A DNA stretch of 64,000 nt, from assembly GCA_002778195.1 (NCBI GenBank), contig PCDI01000005.1, forward strand, positions 3,235,102 to 3,299,101, written 5' to 3'. Within the stretch, counting starts at the first letter, position 1. The number at the start of each line of letters is the position of its first letter. The stretch is from Raffaelea ambrosiae. Taxonomy: Eukaryota > Ascomycota > Sordariomycetes > Ophiostomatales > Ophiostomataceae. Shown here in pieces: positions 19,966-30,950 of the stretch. Under the pieces are notes generated by a model. It had not been told where the DNA came from. It did not search any database and saw nothing but the letters and a program-made list of their open reading frames with translations. Position numbers and translations under genes: made by a program.

Positions 19966-22668
19966 CTACCAGTATGCATAACCGCCTTTGCCAGCTGCTC
20001 CCTCCCATATCCTAGATGTCTCTTTGTGCTCCGGATCGTCATCGTTGCCGTCGCGGTCTTCTTGCTTGACCTCGACTAGTCCGCATTTTCTCCTGTCCGC
20101 CGTCCACCGATCAATCCAAGCCTTCATCCTCTGTCTGGACTGCTGGCTTCCCACATTGACCGTCGGCACAACCTTTTCGATCCTCAGTGCCATCAAGAAC
20201 ATCGCCAGCTCCCGGAACGAGCTGTGCTCGCTGTACGGCACGCCGAGACACACTGCCTCCTTGGTGCTGCCCCGCTGCGGTACGAGGTCCTGTGCCCGGA
20301 ACCGGGACCGCCACCCGGCACCATGTAGCAGGTTCGCGGACGAAAGACTGCCGGGGGCCAGATTGGCCGACGGGCCTTTGCCGGACCCGTTGATGGCCGG
20401 GGGCCTGTAGTTCCACCCAGAAGGGCGAAAGCCTATAATGCGTGAAAAATGGGCTCGGTAGGAGGCCAGGTACTCTGCCAGCGTCTCCGCACGAATTTCC
20501 ATAATCATCTGCATATGCACCTGCGCTTCGGTGGGGTTGGACGTCATCAGAGCCGTGAGCTCGGGGTCTCCGAGCTGGGCGATGATCTTGATCTTGGCCT
20601 GCGAGGCAAAGATCTTGGTGCCCAGAGCCTGCGCAATGGCTTTGCAGATGCGCTCCTTGCCGATGCTGTAGGTGCCGCAGACAACCAGCAGCCGGTTGGC
20701 GTTGCTGGTCTGCTTGCCCAGCACAGACAGCGCATTGTCGGCGGCGGATGGAGCACCATCACCACCAGTCGCACCAGTCGGCCCTGCTGCGGTGGCCTCG
20801 TCCGCCGGTTTGCAGTCCTGCTCTTTGACCAGGAAGCCGTCGACGGAACCATTGCTGCCTTCTGCGTGTCGGTCTCGCCCGCCCCCCGACTGACGCCTCA
20901 GCATCTTGTCCCACGCAGAGCCATTGCCCGACACTATGCTGCTGTTCAGCAACGCACACAGGCTTGCACACGCGCTTATCACATCGTCCTGTGGCGGAAA
21001 GGCATACCGGGGGTTCAGGTAGGTCGTGTCGAGGTAGCAGACGTCGATCTTCTGCTGCTTGGTCTGGCCCGTCAGCACATCCACCGTCTCGGGTCGGAGC
21101 AGCGGGTGGCCGACATGGGCGGGGCAGGCTCGGAAGTCGCCGCAGTGCAAGATTCTCTGCGTCCGCCTGCCGCCAGCCAAGTCCTTCTCGAACAGGAACA
21201 TGGAGCTGCCAGGGCAGTGGTTGGCAGGGATCATTGTGACACGCACGCCCTCCGTCCCGGGCACCTCGACCGTTTGCTCAAACTCCAGCTCGACTACATA
21301 CTTTGCTGCCGTGCCGAGCTGGTTCTTCACCAGACTGCCCGTCACCCTGGAGCAGTAGATCGGTCCGTGGCACCATCGGGCCGTCAGGCCAACATAGTGA
21401 TCGCTGTGGAAGTGGCTGAGGAAATAGGCGTTGCAGCCGTCAATGGCACCGTAGCGGAAAGCATCGACGCAGATAAAGAACCCCGGCATGACCTTGTAAA
21501 AGGGGCACGTTCGTTCGTATGCTGGTCGGCCGCGTGACGAGCTTTCTGCTGCTGCCGCTGTGGCCCAGGCCGAGTTCTCAGCGTGGTTGGACATGAGCTT
21601 GGCAAAGGCCGAGTTGGAGCCCGTGGCATTCAGAATGGGGTTCGCCTGGGCAGGGCGTGGGTTCTGGGCTCGCGAGAACCTCTTTGCAAAGTCGGATACA
21701 CTCTGCTGTTTCGTTGGTGTGTTGCTGCTGCCGCTGCTTCCTCGGCCTGCCTTTTCTGGAGACCCTGGCGTGCTCTTCCTTGCAGCGTCTGTCTTGGGCG
21801 TAGGTGTAGGTGTAGGTGCTGCAAGCCCGTCCAGACACATATTGACGTGGACCGTTGCAGCGTCTGGTGTGAAAGCACCGAGGCTCGTGCCGCAGATGGG
21901 ACAGCTTGCCACCATAGAATCGTCTCCTGGACCTGTGCTGGCAAACGAGTCATCGTGCGATATGTCTTCCGACACATTGTTGGAGCCGCCTTGGTCGTCG
22001 TCCATTTCCAGCGCAAAGGCCTTCATGTCTTCTTCATAGTAGTCGTCCTCGTCGTTCTCGGCTTCAGAAAAGTCCCCAAAGCTTTCCAGCAAGTACGCCT
22101 CGTCCTTTGGATCGATGTGCGGCTGGACTATGGAATCGAACGTGACCCGATTTGTGTCGTTGTCGGCCTCGTCGGCCTCGTCGGCCTCGTCGGCCTCGTC
22201 GGCATGAAGAGAGGCGCTGTCATGTTCGTCTTTCGGCGGAACGCCGTTCTCCTTCTGACTTGCTTCAGCCTTCGTGGGTAGCTCTTCGTCTTCTTCCGAG
22301 TCGGAGTCTGCCACGAACGGCCCCTTTCGGGATCGTCTCGGTGGTCTTGATAGTGTTTGTGGCTTTGCATCTTTTGGCGGCTCGTCGCTGAGTTTTTGTC
22401 GCTTCGTCGGACTGGCGAGCCCGTCCTCTCTTTCTGGGATGGTATGTTGATTGTCGGCTTCGAAGTGACTGGACGCAGTGCTGCTTTCCAGAGGAGCGAA
22501 AATCATGCCAGAAGACCGGGCAACAAACATCGACTCTTCTTGGATGGAGGCTTTTTGGAAAAAGTTCAGGATCGTCCCATTTGGCGCAGGCTTCTTTTTC
22601 GAGGAAAAAGGCTTCGACTTCGTTGCCGGCCCTGCCCGGGACACATTTCCAAACCCTGAAGATCGCAT
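19966..22668 (-). CDS. pso2: DNA interstrand-crosslink repair nuclease Pso2/Snm1
   Basis: Metallo-beta-lactamase/beta-CASP 5' exonuclease that processes interstrand crosslinks. Intronless; 900 aa from the ATG at 22668. An upstream in-frame ATG at 22809 would add 47 residues, but homologues place the GTILNFF motif near the N-terminus and an E-box lies 8 bp from that upstream ATG, so I prefer 22668. Order of features: degenerate PIP-like box NGTILNFF (about 30-37), acidic region with an ADE repeat (about 155-168), and UBZ-type zinc finger (CPIC...H...C, about 255-277). Then come the metal motif SHFHSDH (about 417-423), PANHCPGSSMF, LHCGDFRA, LDTTYLNPRYAFP and the beta-CASP block ending GVPYSEHSSFRELAMFL. 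Divergent from csn4. Confidence 0.95.
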   Translation of the reverse strand: MRSSGFGNVSRAGPATKSKPFSSKKKPAPNGTILNFFQKASIQEESMFVARSSGMIFAPLESSTASSHFEADNQHTIPEREDGLASPTKRQKLSDEPPKDAKPQTLSRPPRRSRKGPFVADSDSEEDEELPTKAEASQKENGVPPKDEHDSASLHADEADEADEADEADNDTNRVTFDSIVQPHIDPKDEAYLLESFGDFSEAENDEDDYYEEDMKAFALEMDDDQGGSNNVSEDISHDDSFASTGPGDDSMVASCPICGTSLGAFTPDAATVHVNMCLDGLAAPTPTPTPKTDAARKSTPGSPEKAGRGSSGSSNTPTKQQSVSDFAKRFSRAQNPRPAQANPILNATGSNSAFAKLMSNHAENSAWATAAAAESSSRGRPAYERTCPFYKVMPGFFICVDAFRYGAIDGCNAYFLSHFHSDHYVGLTARWCHGPIYCSRVTGSLVKNQLGTAAKYVVELEFEQTVEVPGTEGVRVTMIPANHCPGSSMFLFEKDLAGGRRTQRILHCGDFRACPAHVGHPLLRPETVDVLTGQTKQQKIDVCYLDTTYLNPRYAFPPQDDVISACASLCALLNSSIVSGNGSAWDKMLRRQSGGGRDRHAEGSNGSVDGFLVKEQDCKPADEATAAGPTGATGGDGAPSAADNALSVLGKQTSNANRLLVVCGTYSIGKERICKAIAQALGTKIFASQAKIKIIAQLGDPELTALMTSNPTEAQVHMQMIMEIRAETLAEYLASYRAHFSRIIGFRPSGWNYRPPAINGSGKGPSANLAPGSLSSANLLHGAGWRSRFRAQDLVPQRGSTKEAVCLGVPYSEHSSFRELAMFLMALRIEKVVPTVNVGSQQSRQRMKAWIDRWTADRRKCGLVEVKQEDRDGNDDDPEHKETSRIWEGAAGKGGYAYW
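22161..22205 (-). repeat. 9-bp tandem repeat encoding Ala-Asp-Glu in pso2
   Basis: Five near-perfect copies of a 9-bp unit (GTCGGCCTC on the plus strand) encode repeated A-D-E in the acidic linker of Pso2. Copy number is likely variable between strains. Confidence 0.85.
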
Positions 22669-23062
22669 GGTAGCCAAGTTTGTGGGCCCTCCCGTATTGA
22701 TTTGAAGGCGCTTCCCTGGTTCTTGTCGGATTAGGATCGCAGCATTCTTCAGAGACCATATCGCCCAAAAACACGTAGGTTTGCGGCGCGGGCGGGGGTC
22801 GGATTGCACCGCGCTGTCACGTGCGCCCTATTTGCCATTAATGTAGGGTGTTAACTATTAGTTAGCCAACTTCCAGGCAACCGCACCCACATCACTTGTT
22901 GGCACTTAGTTACCCCACAGCAGGCGCATCACTGAAGCTCCCCTAGTCGCCTCCAGCTTGCCTGCGGATGGGCTCGTGTCAGTCTGTCATTAACAACAGG
23001 ACTTTGGCATAGGGAGCCCCCCCCTTTCCCCCCTAAAATAAACTCGACAAATACAAAGCAAC
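22669..23062. promoter_or_regulatory. Shared upstream region of pso2 and csn4 with an E-box
   Basis: 394 bp between the chosen start codons. TCACGTGC lies at 22817-22824, and a C run precedes the csn4 ATG (about 23019-23032). The possible upstream pso2 ATG at 22809 would shrink the region to 253 bp. Confidence 0.5.
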
Positions 23063-24516
23063 ATGGGGGCCTCGAAGAAGATTGCGGAGCAGCTCAGCCA
23101 AGCTGAATCGGCTCCAAGCCGCAGCGAGGCTGTCCGAGACATTTTGGCAAACATCAAGGATCTGTCAAGCCCGGAAACGATCACAGAGGACCTGAACGCC
23201 CTGGGGGACTTCCTCTTCAAAGACAGCAGCGGTCTCGTGGGGACTCGGTCTACGGTCGACGTGTTGATCAGCACACTGCGGAGCTACGAGAATGCTGATG
23301 CATGGATCGAGGCCGGCACACACTTGCTCGGCTTGCTGGAGGCCACGGGCCAGGCAGGCTATATCGAACAGAACGCGGCACTCTATGAGCTTGTCGCCAC
23401 CGCCCACGAGCAGCAAGACAGCTTCGAAGAGGCGGCCAGGATGCTGTCGAAGATCCCGCTCGACAGCAGCCAGCGCCGGGTCAGCCAGGAGGACAGGGTG
23501 CGTGTGTGGGTGCGCATCGTCCGCGACTATCTCGAAGTCGACGACAGCACGTCGGCCGAGTCGTACCTCAAGCTGGCGAAGCACATCATGTACGAGGTGG
23601 GGGACAAGGAGCTCAATCTGCACTTCAAGCTCTCCGAGGCACGGATCAACGACGCCAAGCGGGAATTCCTCGCCGCCAGCATAGCCTACCACGACATCAG
23701 CTACAGCCCCATCATCGCCGAGGAGGAACGGCTGCATACGCTGAGCATGGCGATCAAGTGTGCCATTCTGGCGCCGGCGGGTCCCAGCCGCAGCCGTGTG
23801 CTGGGCCGCCTGTACAAGGACGAGCGCTCAAGCAGCCTGGACGAGTACTCGATGCTGGAGAAGATGTTTCTCAACCGGCTGCTGGCCCCGGCCGAGGTGG
23901 AAAAGTTTGCACAGGGCCTCCTGCCGCACCAGCTGGCCACTACGTCCGATGGATCCACGGTGCTAGCCAAGGCCGTGGTGGACCACAACCTCATCGGTGC
24001 GTCGCACCTCTACCGGAACATCGACTTCGACAGCCTCGCCATTCTCCTCGGTCTGGACCAGGCCAAGGCCGAAGAAACCACGGCCCGCATGGTCGAGCAA
24101 GGCCGCCTGCTCGCCCGCATCGACCAGATTGACGGCCGTGTGTGGTTCGAGGGCGGCGAGGCGTCCGGGGCGAAGGGAAGCGGACGTGCAGAGGGCTCCA
24201 TCGGCAAGGAAATGAGACAGTGGGACGCGAATGTGCAGAGCTTGGCCGAAGAGGTCGAAACCATCACGAACACTCTGCAGAACCAGTTTCCGGTAACGTT
24301 TTGACCCCCCCCNGGCAAGGAAATGAGACAGTGGGACGCGAATGTGCAGAGCTTGGCCGAAGAGGTCGAAACCATCACGAACACTCTGCAGAACCAGTTT
24401 CCGGTAACCTTTTCCTCCCCCCCTTGCCCCCGAGTTACGACACCGCGAACTGCGTGACAAAAGAGCTAACGTTGCCAATTTCCTAGGACTTTGTGGCACA
24501 AAATCTGGTTGTGTAA
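23063..24516 (+). CDS. csn4: COP9 signalosome subunit 4 (CSN4), interrupted by an assembly gap
   Basis: PCI-domain subunit of the COP9 signalosome, which removes Nedd8 from cullin ligases. The frame opens with MGASKKIAEQLSQAES and runs through the helical-repeat region to a PCI/winged-helix part (DEYSMLEKMFLNRLLAPAEVEKFA, then DHNLIGASHLYRNIDF). Read straight through it stops at 24302-24304. The stop is an artefact of reading into the last intron: CCG at 24290-24292 is followed by GTAAC. A 95-bp segment is duplicated on both sides of the single N at 24313. Using the second copy, the exon ends at 24403, an intron runs 24404-24486 (GCTAAC branch, CTAG acceptor), and the last exon 24487-24516 adds DFVAQNLVV. 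The true protein is about 419 aa. Confidence 0.93.
24203..24408. other. Assembly gap (N at 24313) flanked by a 95-bp duplication
   Basis: 24203-24297 and 24314-24408 are identical over 95 bp; a C run and one N separate them. This looks like two contig ends that overlap and were joined without merging, not a biological repeat. Confidence 0.85.
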
Positions 24517-24833
24517 GGTGGAACAAGTTCATCACGAAACATGGCATGCAGACAGAAGAAAAAAAGGTCTGGTAATGAAGCATTTCTCCCTTTTTCTTTT
24601 TTTTCTTTTTTACCCCCTCTCCTTTTTTTTCCACTTTCGAGCAAAGAAATATAACAGCGTCACTGGTCAGGAGTGGGGTGGACTCATATATCCAAAATAG
24701 AGATATCATATCGTTCAGACCAAAAAAAAAAAAAAATCCATGCTTTAAGGGTATCCAGTGGACTGTGTAATACACAAAACAAGACTCGGCCGTGCTCGAG
24801 GAGACAGAAGAGGGGCCTCCCCGCTGTGTCTAT
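24517..24833. other. Convergent 3' region of csn4 and the SGNH hydrolase gene
   Basis: 317 bp, T-rich (24580-24640) with an A run at 24722-24735. It probably holds both 3' UTRs. No gene is seen. Confidence 0.55.
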
Positions 24834-25903
24834 TCAGTCTAAGTCTTTCCTCCGCACCACGATGTATCCGCGCCGCAGATCTTTGGGGCTGCCGTTTTCT
24901 TCTTCAAACGTGTTTTCGTCGTCCTTGAACGGCCGCCTCTGGCGTTGTGGCCGTGCCGGCGACGGCCGCGGATCTGTCTGGCCCGACGGCTGCGTCTCCT
25001 CTGCCTTCAAGATGTCGACCAGAGCAGACCCAACCAGTGAGCCCATCCGGTCGTAGCCATCCGCGGTCAAGTGCACGCCGTCATCATAGTAGCGTTCCCG
25101 CTCTTCTTCCGACATCTCGCTATACGAGAAGGCCGCTATGAAGTCGAACGCATGGCTAAGAGGGGTGGGTCGTGGTCAGTCAGGGGTTGTTCCGTTCGTG
25201 TCTGGGTGTTTTCTCCGTCACTGCTGGACAAGGTTTGTCCTGGCTGGGCACTCACAAATTCTTGTGGTTGTATCCCTTGATCAGGGTGTTCAGCCGGTCT
25301 CTGCGGGAGTTGACTTTGGCAAGCCGTTCCGGGGTCTTGGAGCCGACTTCGGGCACGGTGAGCGCCAGGACATTGCTTTTGCGTGTGATGGCATTGGACC
25401 AGGTCCGCTCCAGGTTCTCGAAGATTTCCTCGGGGGTGGTGCCCATCGCGATATCACTGCTTGCGGTGTAAGAGGCGACCAAAAGTGGCAACAGATGGTC
25501 AGTCAACTAGGAGAACCCGCAACCTTGGCCTTCGTCTTTTCCTTTGTCTGCGACTCACTTCGTGCCTCCAAGAACAATGGTCCAGTCGAACGGCTTCTCC
25601 ATCTTGGTTTGCCGAACTGTGTGTGCATGTTCTTAGCAAAACTGTGTCACAACTCCTGATGCTCGAACCGGCAAGCCGGCGACGCGGGGCCGACTCACAG
25701 TCCGCTGTTAAGCGGTTGGAATAGTGCAGCGTAATAGCGCCATTCACGCCGTCTTCTTCGACCTCGACGGGGAGGTCTGGAAATGCCTCCTTGAGCTTGG
25801 CCACCAAGGCGATGTGGTAGGGTTGATAAGAGGAGCCGAACATTGTGTAGCCTGCTGTCAAGGAATCACCAAGGCAGAGGATGCGGAGAGGGCGCCGGGC
25901 CAT
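24834..25903 (-). CDS. SGNH/GDSL-type hydrolase (putative esterase/lipase)
   Basis: Serine hydrolase of the SGNH fold; the substrate cannot be told from sequence. Exons 25903-25699, 25616-25559, 25456-25256 and 25155-24834 join to 261 aa, with introns of 82, 102 and 100 nt. Block I is LCLGDSLTAGY with the nucleophilic Ser at residue 14. Block III, LGGTNDIAMG, forms only across the second intron, which splits the Asn codon. Block V DDGVHLTADGY supplies the catalytic Asp and His. No signal peptide is evident, so an intracellular enzyme is more likely than a secreted lipase. The C-terminus adds a charged Pro/Arg-rich tail of about 50 residues after the catalytic domain. The ATG at 25903 immediately precedes ARRPLRILCLGDS. 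Confidence 0.9.
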
Positions 25904-27799
25904 GGTCTTGGTCTTTCGGTGGCTTCTGAAACACCCACCAAGTAGGTCACACATTGAGACTCTAATTTTTTGGATTTTTTTTTAAGGTTTGGACTCGAAA
26001 TGGAGTTGTCGCTAGATAGGCGCCGTGCTGTGCCTGGCCAGACTCGATGCCGTGACGAGGGAAGTGTGGAAAGCGGGGCACCGTCCCCCACATCTAGGCA
26101 ACTGCTGTGGCGCTATCTCATTATTATCAGCCACAGCAGTTATACGGGCGTACAAGTTTCGTGGCGAGGCTCTGGGCCATCTTCACCAAGGCGAGGTCAG
26201 TGCTTGGACGGGGCAGGGGGAGGTGACGGGGGAACAACATTTCCCCGTGAACTACAGACATGGTTGACGGTCGGGGGGGCTTGTTTGTTCATTATTCAGG
26301 AGGTCTGCCAGGGCCAGGGCAAGGTTGGCAAGCAAAGGAGGGCCATCGCGGCGATCCACCATAGTTTTATGGTTGGCATCCGTTTTGTCATTGAAGAAAA
26401 CGCAAAGCGGCCTGTGCCTCCTGGTGGACGATTTGTCTTAGCAGGCCACGTTTTGTGTGTGGTGCATTGCACAATGACATCATATGAAACTTGGGAGGGT
26501 TGACCGCTGTCCAGTGTGGTTTTTTTTTTAGGTCTTTAATTCGGTACTTTGCCCGGTTGGCTAATACACAGTAATTTCAATAATTATGCCTTGTATTTTA
26601 TTTTCTCGAAAGACGGTGCTCTCGCTGTTTTTATCCATTTCCATTTTTAAAAAATATCCATCTATATCAGGTGTTTCTACACATGGAACGACGATGGGCA
26701 GAGAAGTTGGGACGCGATACAACTTTACACTTTGCGGATATACACGATCTCTGGCCGATGACCAAGCAAGGCTTTGCAAGGCCATCTGGCGGTTGGCACC
26801 ACGCCAAGTTGAATTGGCAGACTTGGGGCGCCAACGCTGCAACGGTGTGCCAGTTGTGAAAAGACCTTTGGGCTACATGTACTATGTAGCTTGGGTTGCG
26901 TTGAGGGATGGAGACCGATAAAAGCAGTGCAGCAGCAAGCCATGGGTACGGATAGCAGGTTTGGCTGCCAACCATTCTTGCACGAAGAACGGAACGGGCG
27001 TCTGTGACGTTGTTTTTTTGCCCTCCTTTTTTCTCTTTTTTTCTTGTTGTTTGCCTGTTTCGATGTTTTTTTTTTCTTCTTCTTCTTGCCCCATGACTCT
27101 CTTCATTTCCTGGCACAGGAAACTGGAATTTGGGCTCAATTAAGCACAGTTGAGGCTATATCATTCAGCGCGCAAGGTGAGTGGCTCCTTTTTCTATTTG
27201 CGTTCCTGGATGAACCGGGAAATGAGCAGCAAGGTCTGTAAAAGCGTTGGCAAGACCGTATCATTTGCGCTCATAGTCGCAACACGCCCGGTTTCGGTCG
27301 GTTCGCTCGGACCTTTGAGCAGGGGAATCACAGATGCGGGCCAAAGTGTCGTCTGCAGTGATAGTACGAGGAGCTCGTTACATGGCAGTGAGCAGTGCTT
27401 CGATGCTCACGCAAGGTGAGATGGAGAGCGATGGCCCAATATTAGATACTGCAAAGTTAGATCACTCATTCTCGGGCCAGACATTAAGCAACATCAGGTC
27501 AATGCTACGATGGCCCTGCCACGAGGGCGAGCCGACACGCAATTACTACACAGTCAGACGCAGCGTCTAACAGGGGCTGCAACTTGGCGGAGCTTCGCCT
27601 GCGTCGGTTTCGTCGTCGAATATTTGCAATTTTTTGCTGCGGGCTTCTGGCCCTTGCTTGCTTTTTCTCTTAATTCTGGATAGGGTAACACTAACGGCGC
27701 GCGCTTGTGGCATCCCTGCACGCATAGTGATGTGCCCCAACATTTTCACTGGGGCCGCTGTGCTGTGGGCGTGGCATGAACGTTATGGGTGCCATGGGA

Positions 27800-27853
27800 T
27801 GTTGTGGGTGTTGTGGGCGTTGTGGGTGTTGTGGGTGTTGTGGGCGTTGTGGG
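27800..27853. repeat. Minisatellite, 9-bp unit GTTGTGGG(T/C)
   Basis: About six tandem copies of GTTGTGGGT/GTTGTGGGC, with an imperfect start in the preceding GGGTGCCATGG. Confidence 0.85.
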
Positions 27854-28320
27854 ACGCTATTGTGAGATACGAGCATCCGCCAGATGGATCCTGTGGTTAT
27901 TACTGCGAGTATGCAGTGGCCACCCAGACCGTCGAGGCGAGGCCTGGGAGATCTCGAGGAGGGACTGCCCTGTTCTCAGGGAGCTACTTTGTGATAGCTA
28001 CCCATGCAATACACAACTAGTAGTTGTGTACTTTGTAATATGTGTCGCAGCGTCTCTGTTTCGACGGCAAGTACAGGAAATACGCCGACGCAAAACCCGT
28101 CCTGTTCGATCGTCCGGCCAGATCGGCCGGCCGCTGGTCCGAGCGGGCCAGCTACGGAGTGACGGCCTAGCAAAAACACGAACAAGACAGCAGCAGCAGG
28201 TGTTTGTTTTTCCTGCGTAGTCACACGGTACTACGTATTTTTGCTTGCTCGTCCAGGGCGGGCGCAAACCAGGAAACCAGAGCCAACGGTCGTGCATGTC
28301 CGTCATATCTTGGATTCCAT

Positions 28321-28372
28321 GGACACCGTGGGCACCGTGGGCACCGTGGGCATCGTGGACACCTTGGACAGG
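28321..28372. repeat. Minisatellite, 9-bp unit CACCGTGGG
   Basis: Four to five copies of CACCGTGGG with decay at the right end (CATCGTGGA, CACCTTGGA). Confidence 0.85.
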
Positions 28373-28936
28373 AACCCGGGACCGACACCAGGCCTGTGCA
28401 TACCTGTGCATACCATCGTAGACACCGCTAGGAGCGAGGATGGTGGTGGGGAGGGCTACTTACATAGTGGGTGGGTGGACATAGGGTGCCATTCGCCGTT
28501 AGGTAGGGTGCCATTGTGACCACGTTTCGCCCCTCAATCGAAAGTGGCAGGCCAGGGATTGGAAATGGGCTCGCTGCAAAGGCTTTTTCTTTTTTTTCTT
28601 TTCTTTGTTTGGCTCTTGTCTGCTCTTGTGTCTCTTGTCTGTCTTGTCCGTCTCGTGTGGCGCTGCGCAGAAGAAAAGAAAAAAAGAAGAAAAAAAAAAG
28701 GAAAAAAGTCTGCACAAAACGTCTACACAGGTTGAGCAAGGCCCCGATGGCCGTGCGGTGCTCGGCGCAACGCGTACTGGGGCAGTGCTCGTAAGATGCG
28801 GATGGGCAACACTGCGATGTGTCTGCTGTTAACGGGCAGTCTTGTCCGGCCGTGGCTAGTCGGCGATGCCACTTACACGGCATTTTGCGGGCACTGCACC
28901 TGCAGAATCGTCTCTGCCCTACCGATCGCGCGTGGG

Positions 28937-28969
28937 CAGACAGACAGACGGACAGACGGACAGAGAAAC
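28937..28969. repeat. CAGA/CGGA tetranucleotide tract
   Basis: Tandem CAGA units with CGGA interruptions, about 30 bp. Confidence 0.8.
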
Positions 28970-29748
28970 CCAAGACAGACGCATCGTGGACGCCGTATCT
29001 TGCCGCGCTCGAGCGGTGGACCGCACTGGTGACGAGCATCACGTTTTTTAGGGTGCCTGCTAGCGTGTTCTTCCATGCATGGGCGGGCCTTCCATGCCTT
29101 CTGACACGCAGCTGCAGACAGACTCTGCCGGCGGGTTCTGCACACAGGCTCTGCACACACTCGGCGGACAACTCTGCACGCTCTTTTCGGCTATCTAGCA
29201 TTCCCTTCCAATGGGACCACCCTGGAAATGATCGTGCATGGCAGGGTGGGAGAACGCCACGGACACGCTTGTTTGTTTCCACGATGGTTAACTAGGGAAT
29301 AGTCCATAGTAGTCGGCATCCACTGTCTGCTGTACAACCGTTATTCCGACCCAGGACCGGGTGCTGCAGGCTCCTTCTCCACCTTCTGCATATCTGCCTG
29401 CAGGGGCCGGGGGGCAGGCCTCTTTGTCTTCATCGAGCTTAGAGAGGGTGTGAGCGTGAGCAGCGAGTGTGTGTGTGAACGAGTGGATGTACAGAGGCAA
29501 TAATAATATGCCGCCGTATTAATTAAGGCGCAGACGTAACGGTCATCAAGGGACTCAAAAAGGAATGATCAGACCTTCCAGACAGGCAGAAGGGCAGCAG
29601 CACGAGAAGACCTCACGGTGCTGGGCCACTCGTGTCTCGTGGAAGAGGAGTGTCTGTTCGTCTGGCCAGCCGAAACAGCTCAGCGTGGCCCAGCCGGTGC
29701 CGCATGCGCGTGCTCACCACCAGCCTCTGCCCAGCAACGTCGCAGCGA

Positions 29749-29832
29749 CGTCGCAGCGATGCTCAGCTTGGCCCAACTGTGCTCAGCTTGGCTCAACTGC
29801 CATGCAGTTTGTGCTCAACTCTGCTCAGGTTC
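29749..29832. repeat. Imperfect GCTCAGCTTGG(C)(C/T)CAACT repeats
   Basis: A short GTCGCAGCGAC doublet followed by two copies of about 20 bp containing GCTCAGCTTGGC.CAACTG, then degenerate GCTCAACT/GCTCAGG units. Confidence 0.65.
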
Positions 29833-30225
29833 GCTCGCCTGCCCACGGCACTGCGCGGTGGCCCGGCTCAACATCCCTCCACGGCCGCCAGGCTCCGCAT
29901 CGTCGGCACTACCATGTACTCAGCAACTGGCAGGGCCGTGGGATCAGCCCCCCGCTAGAGGGAGCTTTGACACAGTGGCGCCCCTTGGGAGCAAGGGGGG
30001 GGGAGGCGACCAGGTAGGTGCTCACGCCATTAACGTCTGACCGTTGTTCCACTAAAAAATTATGGTCATCAACAACCGTTGGCACTAGCTGACTAGTTCG
30101 TGCTGCCTTTTCTTCTTGTCTCAAACGCGACCATACTCCATGTGAAGATGGGCCGCCACCCTACGGGCATCGTGCACCTTGCTCGCACGGGGAAAGGGTG
30201 TCGTCGTATGGCTGTTGCGCTGCAT

Positions 30226-30267
30226 TGCGGATTGCGGATGGCGGATTGCGGATGGCGGATGGCGGCC
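30226..30267. repeat. Short tandem repeat, 7-bp unit GCGGAT(T/G)
   Basis: About six copies of GCGGATT/GCGGATG. Confidence 0.8.
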
Positions 30268-30905
30268 GCCGCCTCCGGCTGTCCCTTGCCAGTGGCTGCT
30301 AGGCAGGAGCGAGTTAGTCAGTGGCTAGCCACGCACTGCTCGCGCGAATCGGCGCCACACAGCACCACCACCACACGCCGCACCCAACTAACAGGACTAT
30401 GTAACTACATGGTATATGTGCCAACGAACTAATACACCGTCCAGAGTATGGAACCCAACCACGCAACACCACCACAGAACACCGCACAGCGCCTCCTGAG
30501 CCCCGAGGCCCTTTCAGGCTCCCAAGACGCCCGCGTGTTCGCTCACCCAGTCCTGTCCGCGCTCGGACGTCGGGCTAATACCACACAGACTAGCAGTCCC
30601 CCTTTTCTGGACCGTCATATAGCTCCTCTCGCATCTCGGACATGCGCACATTCCCTGTGGATGTGCCTTGCTCCTTGATTCAGAAAGGCCAAGAACGAAA
30701 AGGAGCAATAATAAGAAAGAAAAAAAGGGAACCAGAGCAGTCCCCACTCTGGAAAGAGCAGGGAAATCAAAAAAAGAACAAGGGAGACAAAAGAAAAAAG
30801 AAAAAAAAGAAAAAAGAAAAAAGAGCCGATGGTCGAGCATCAAGCGTATCACACACTAACTAACTACCTACCCACATTGGCCGCTCTGCTCACCCTGCTC
30901 CCAAA

Positions 30906-30950
30906 GCACAGGCATAGCACAGGCATAGCACAGGCATAGCACAGGCACGG
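30906..30950. repeat. Minisatellite, 11-bp unit GCACAGGCATA
   Basis: Four copies in tandem, the last one degenerate (GCACAGGCACG). Confidence 0.85.

Noticed and set aside
24203..24408. Tandem duplication of a csn4 exon segment
   Set aside because: An N lies between the copies and the same 95-bp length recurs at the other gap, so an assembly artefact is far more likely.
28428..29282. 284-codon minus-strand frame
   Set aside because: It contains a Phe run from poly-A/T, Cys- and Arg-rich random-looking sequence and overlaps the CAGA tract; no conserved motif.
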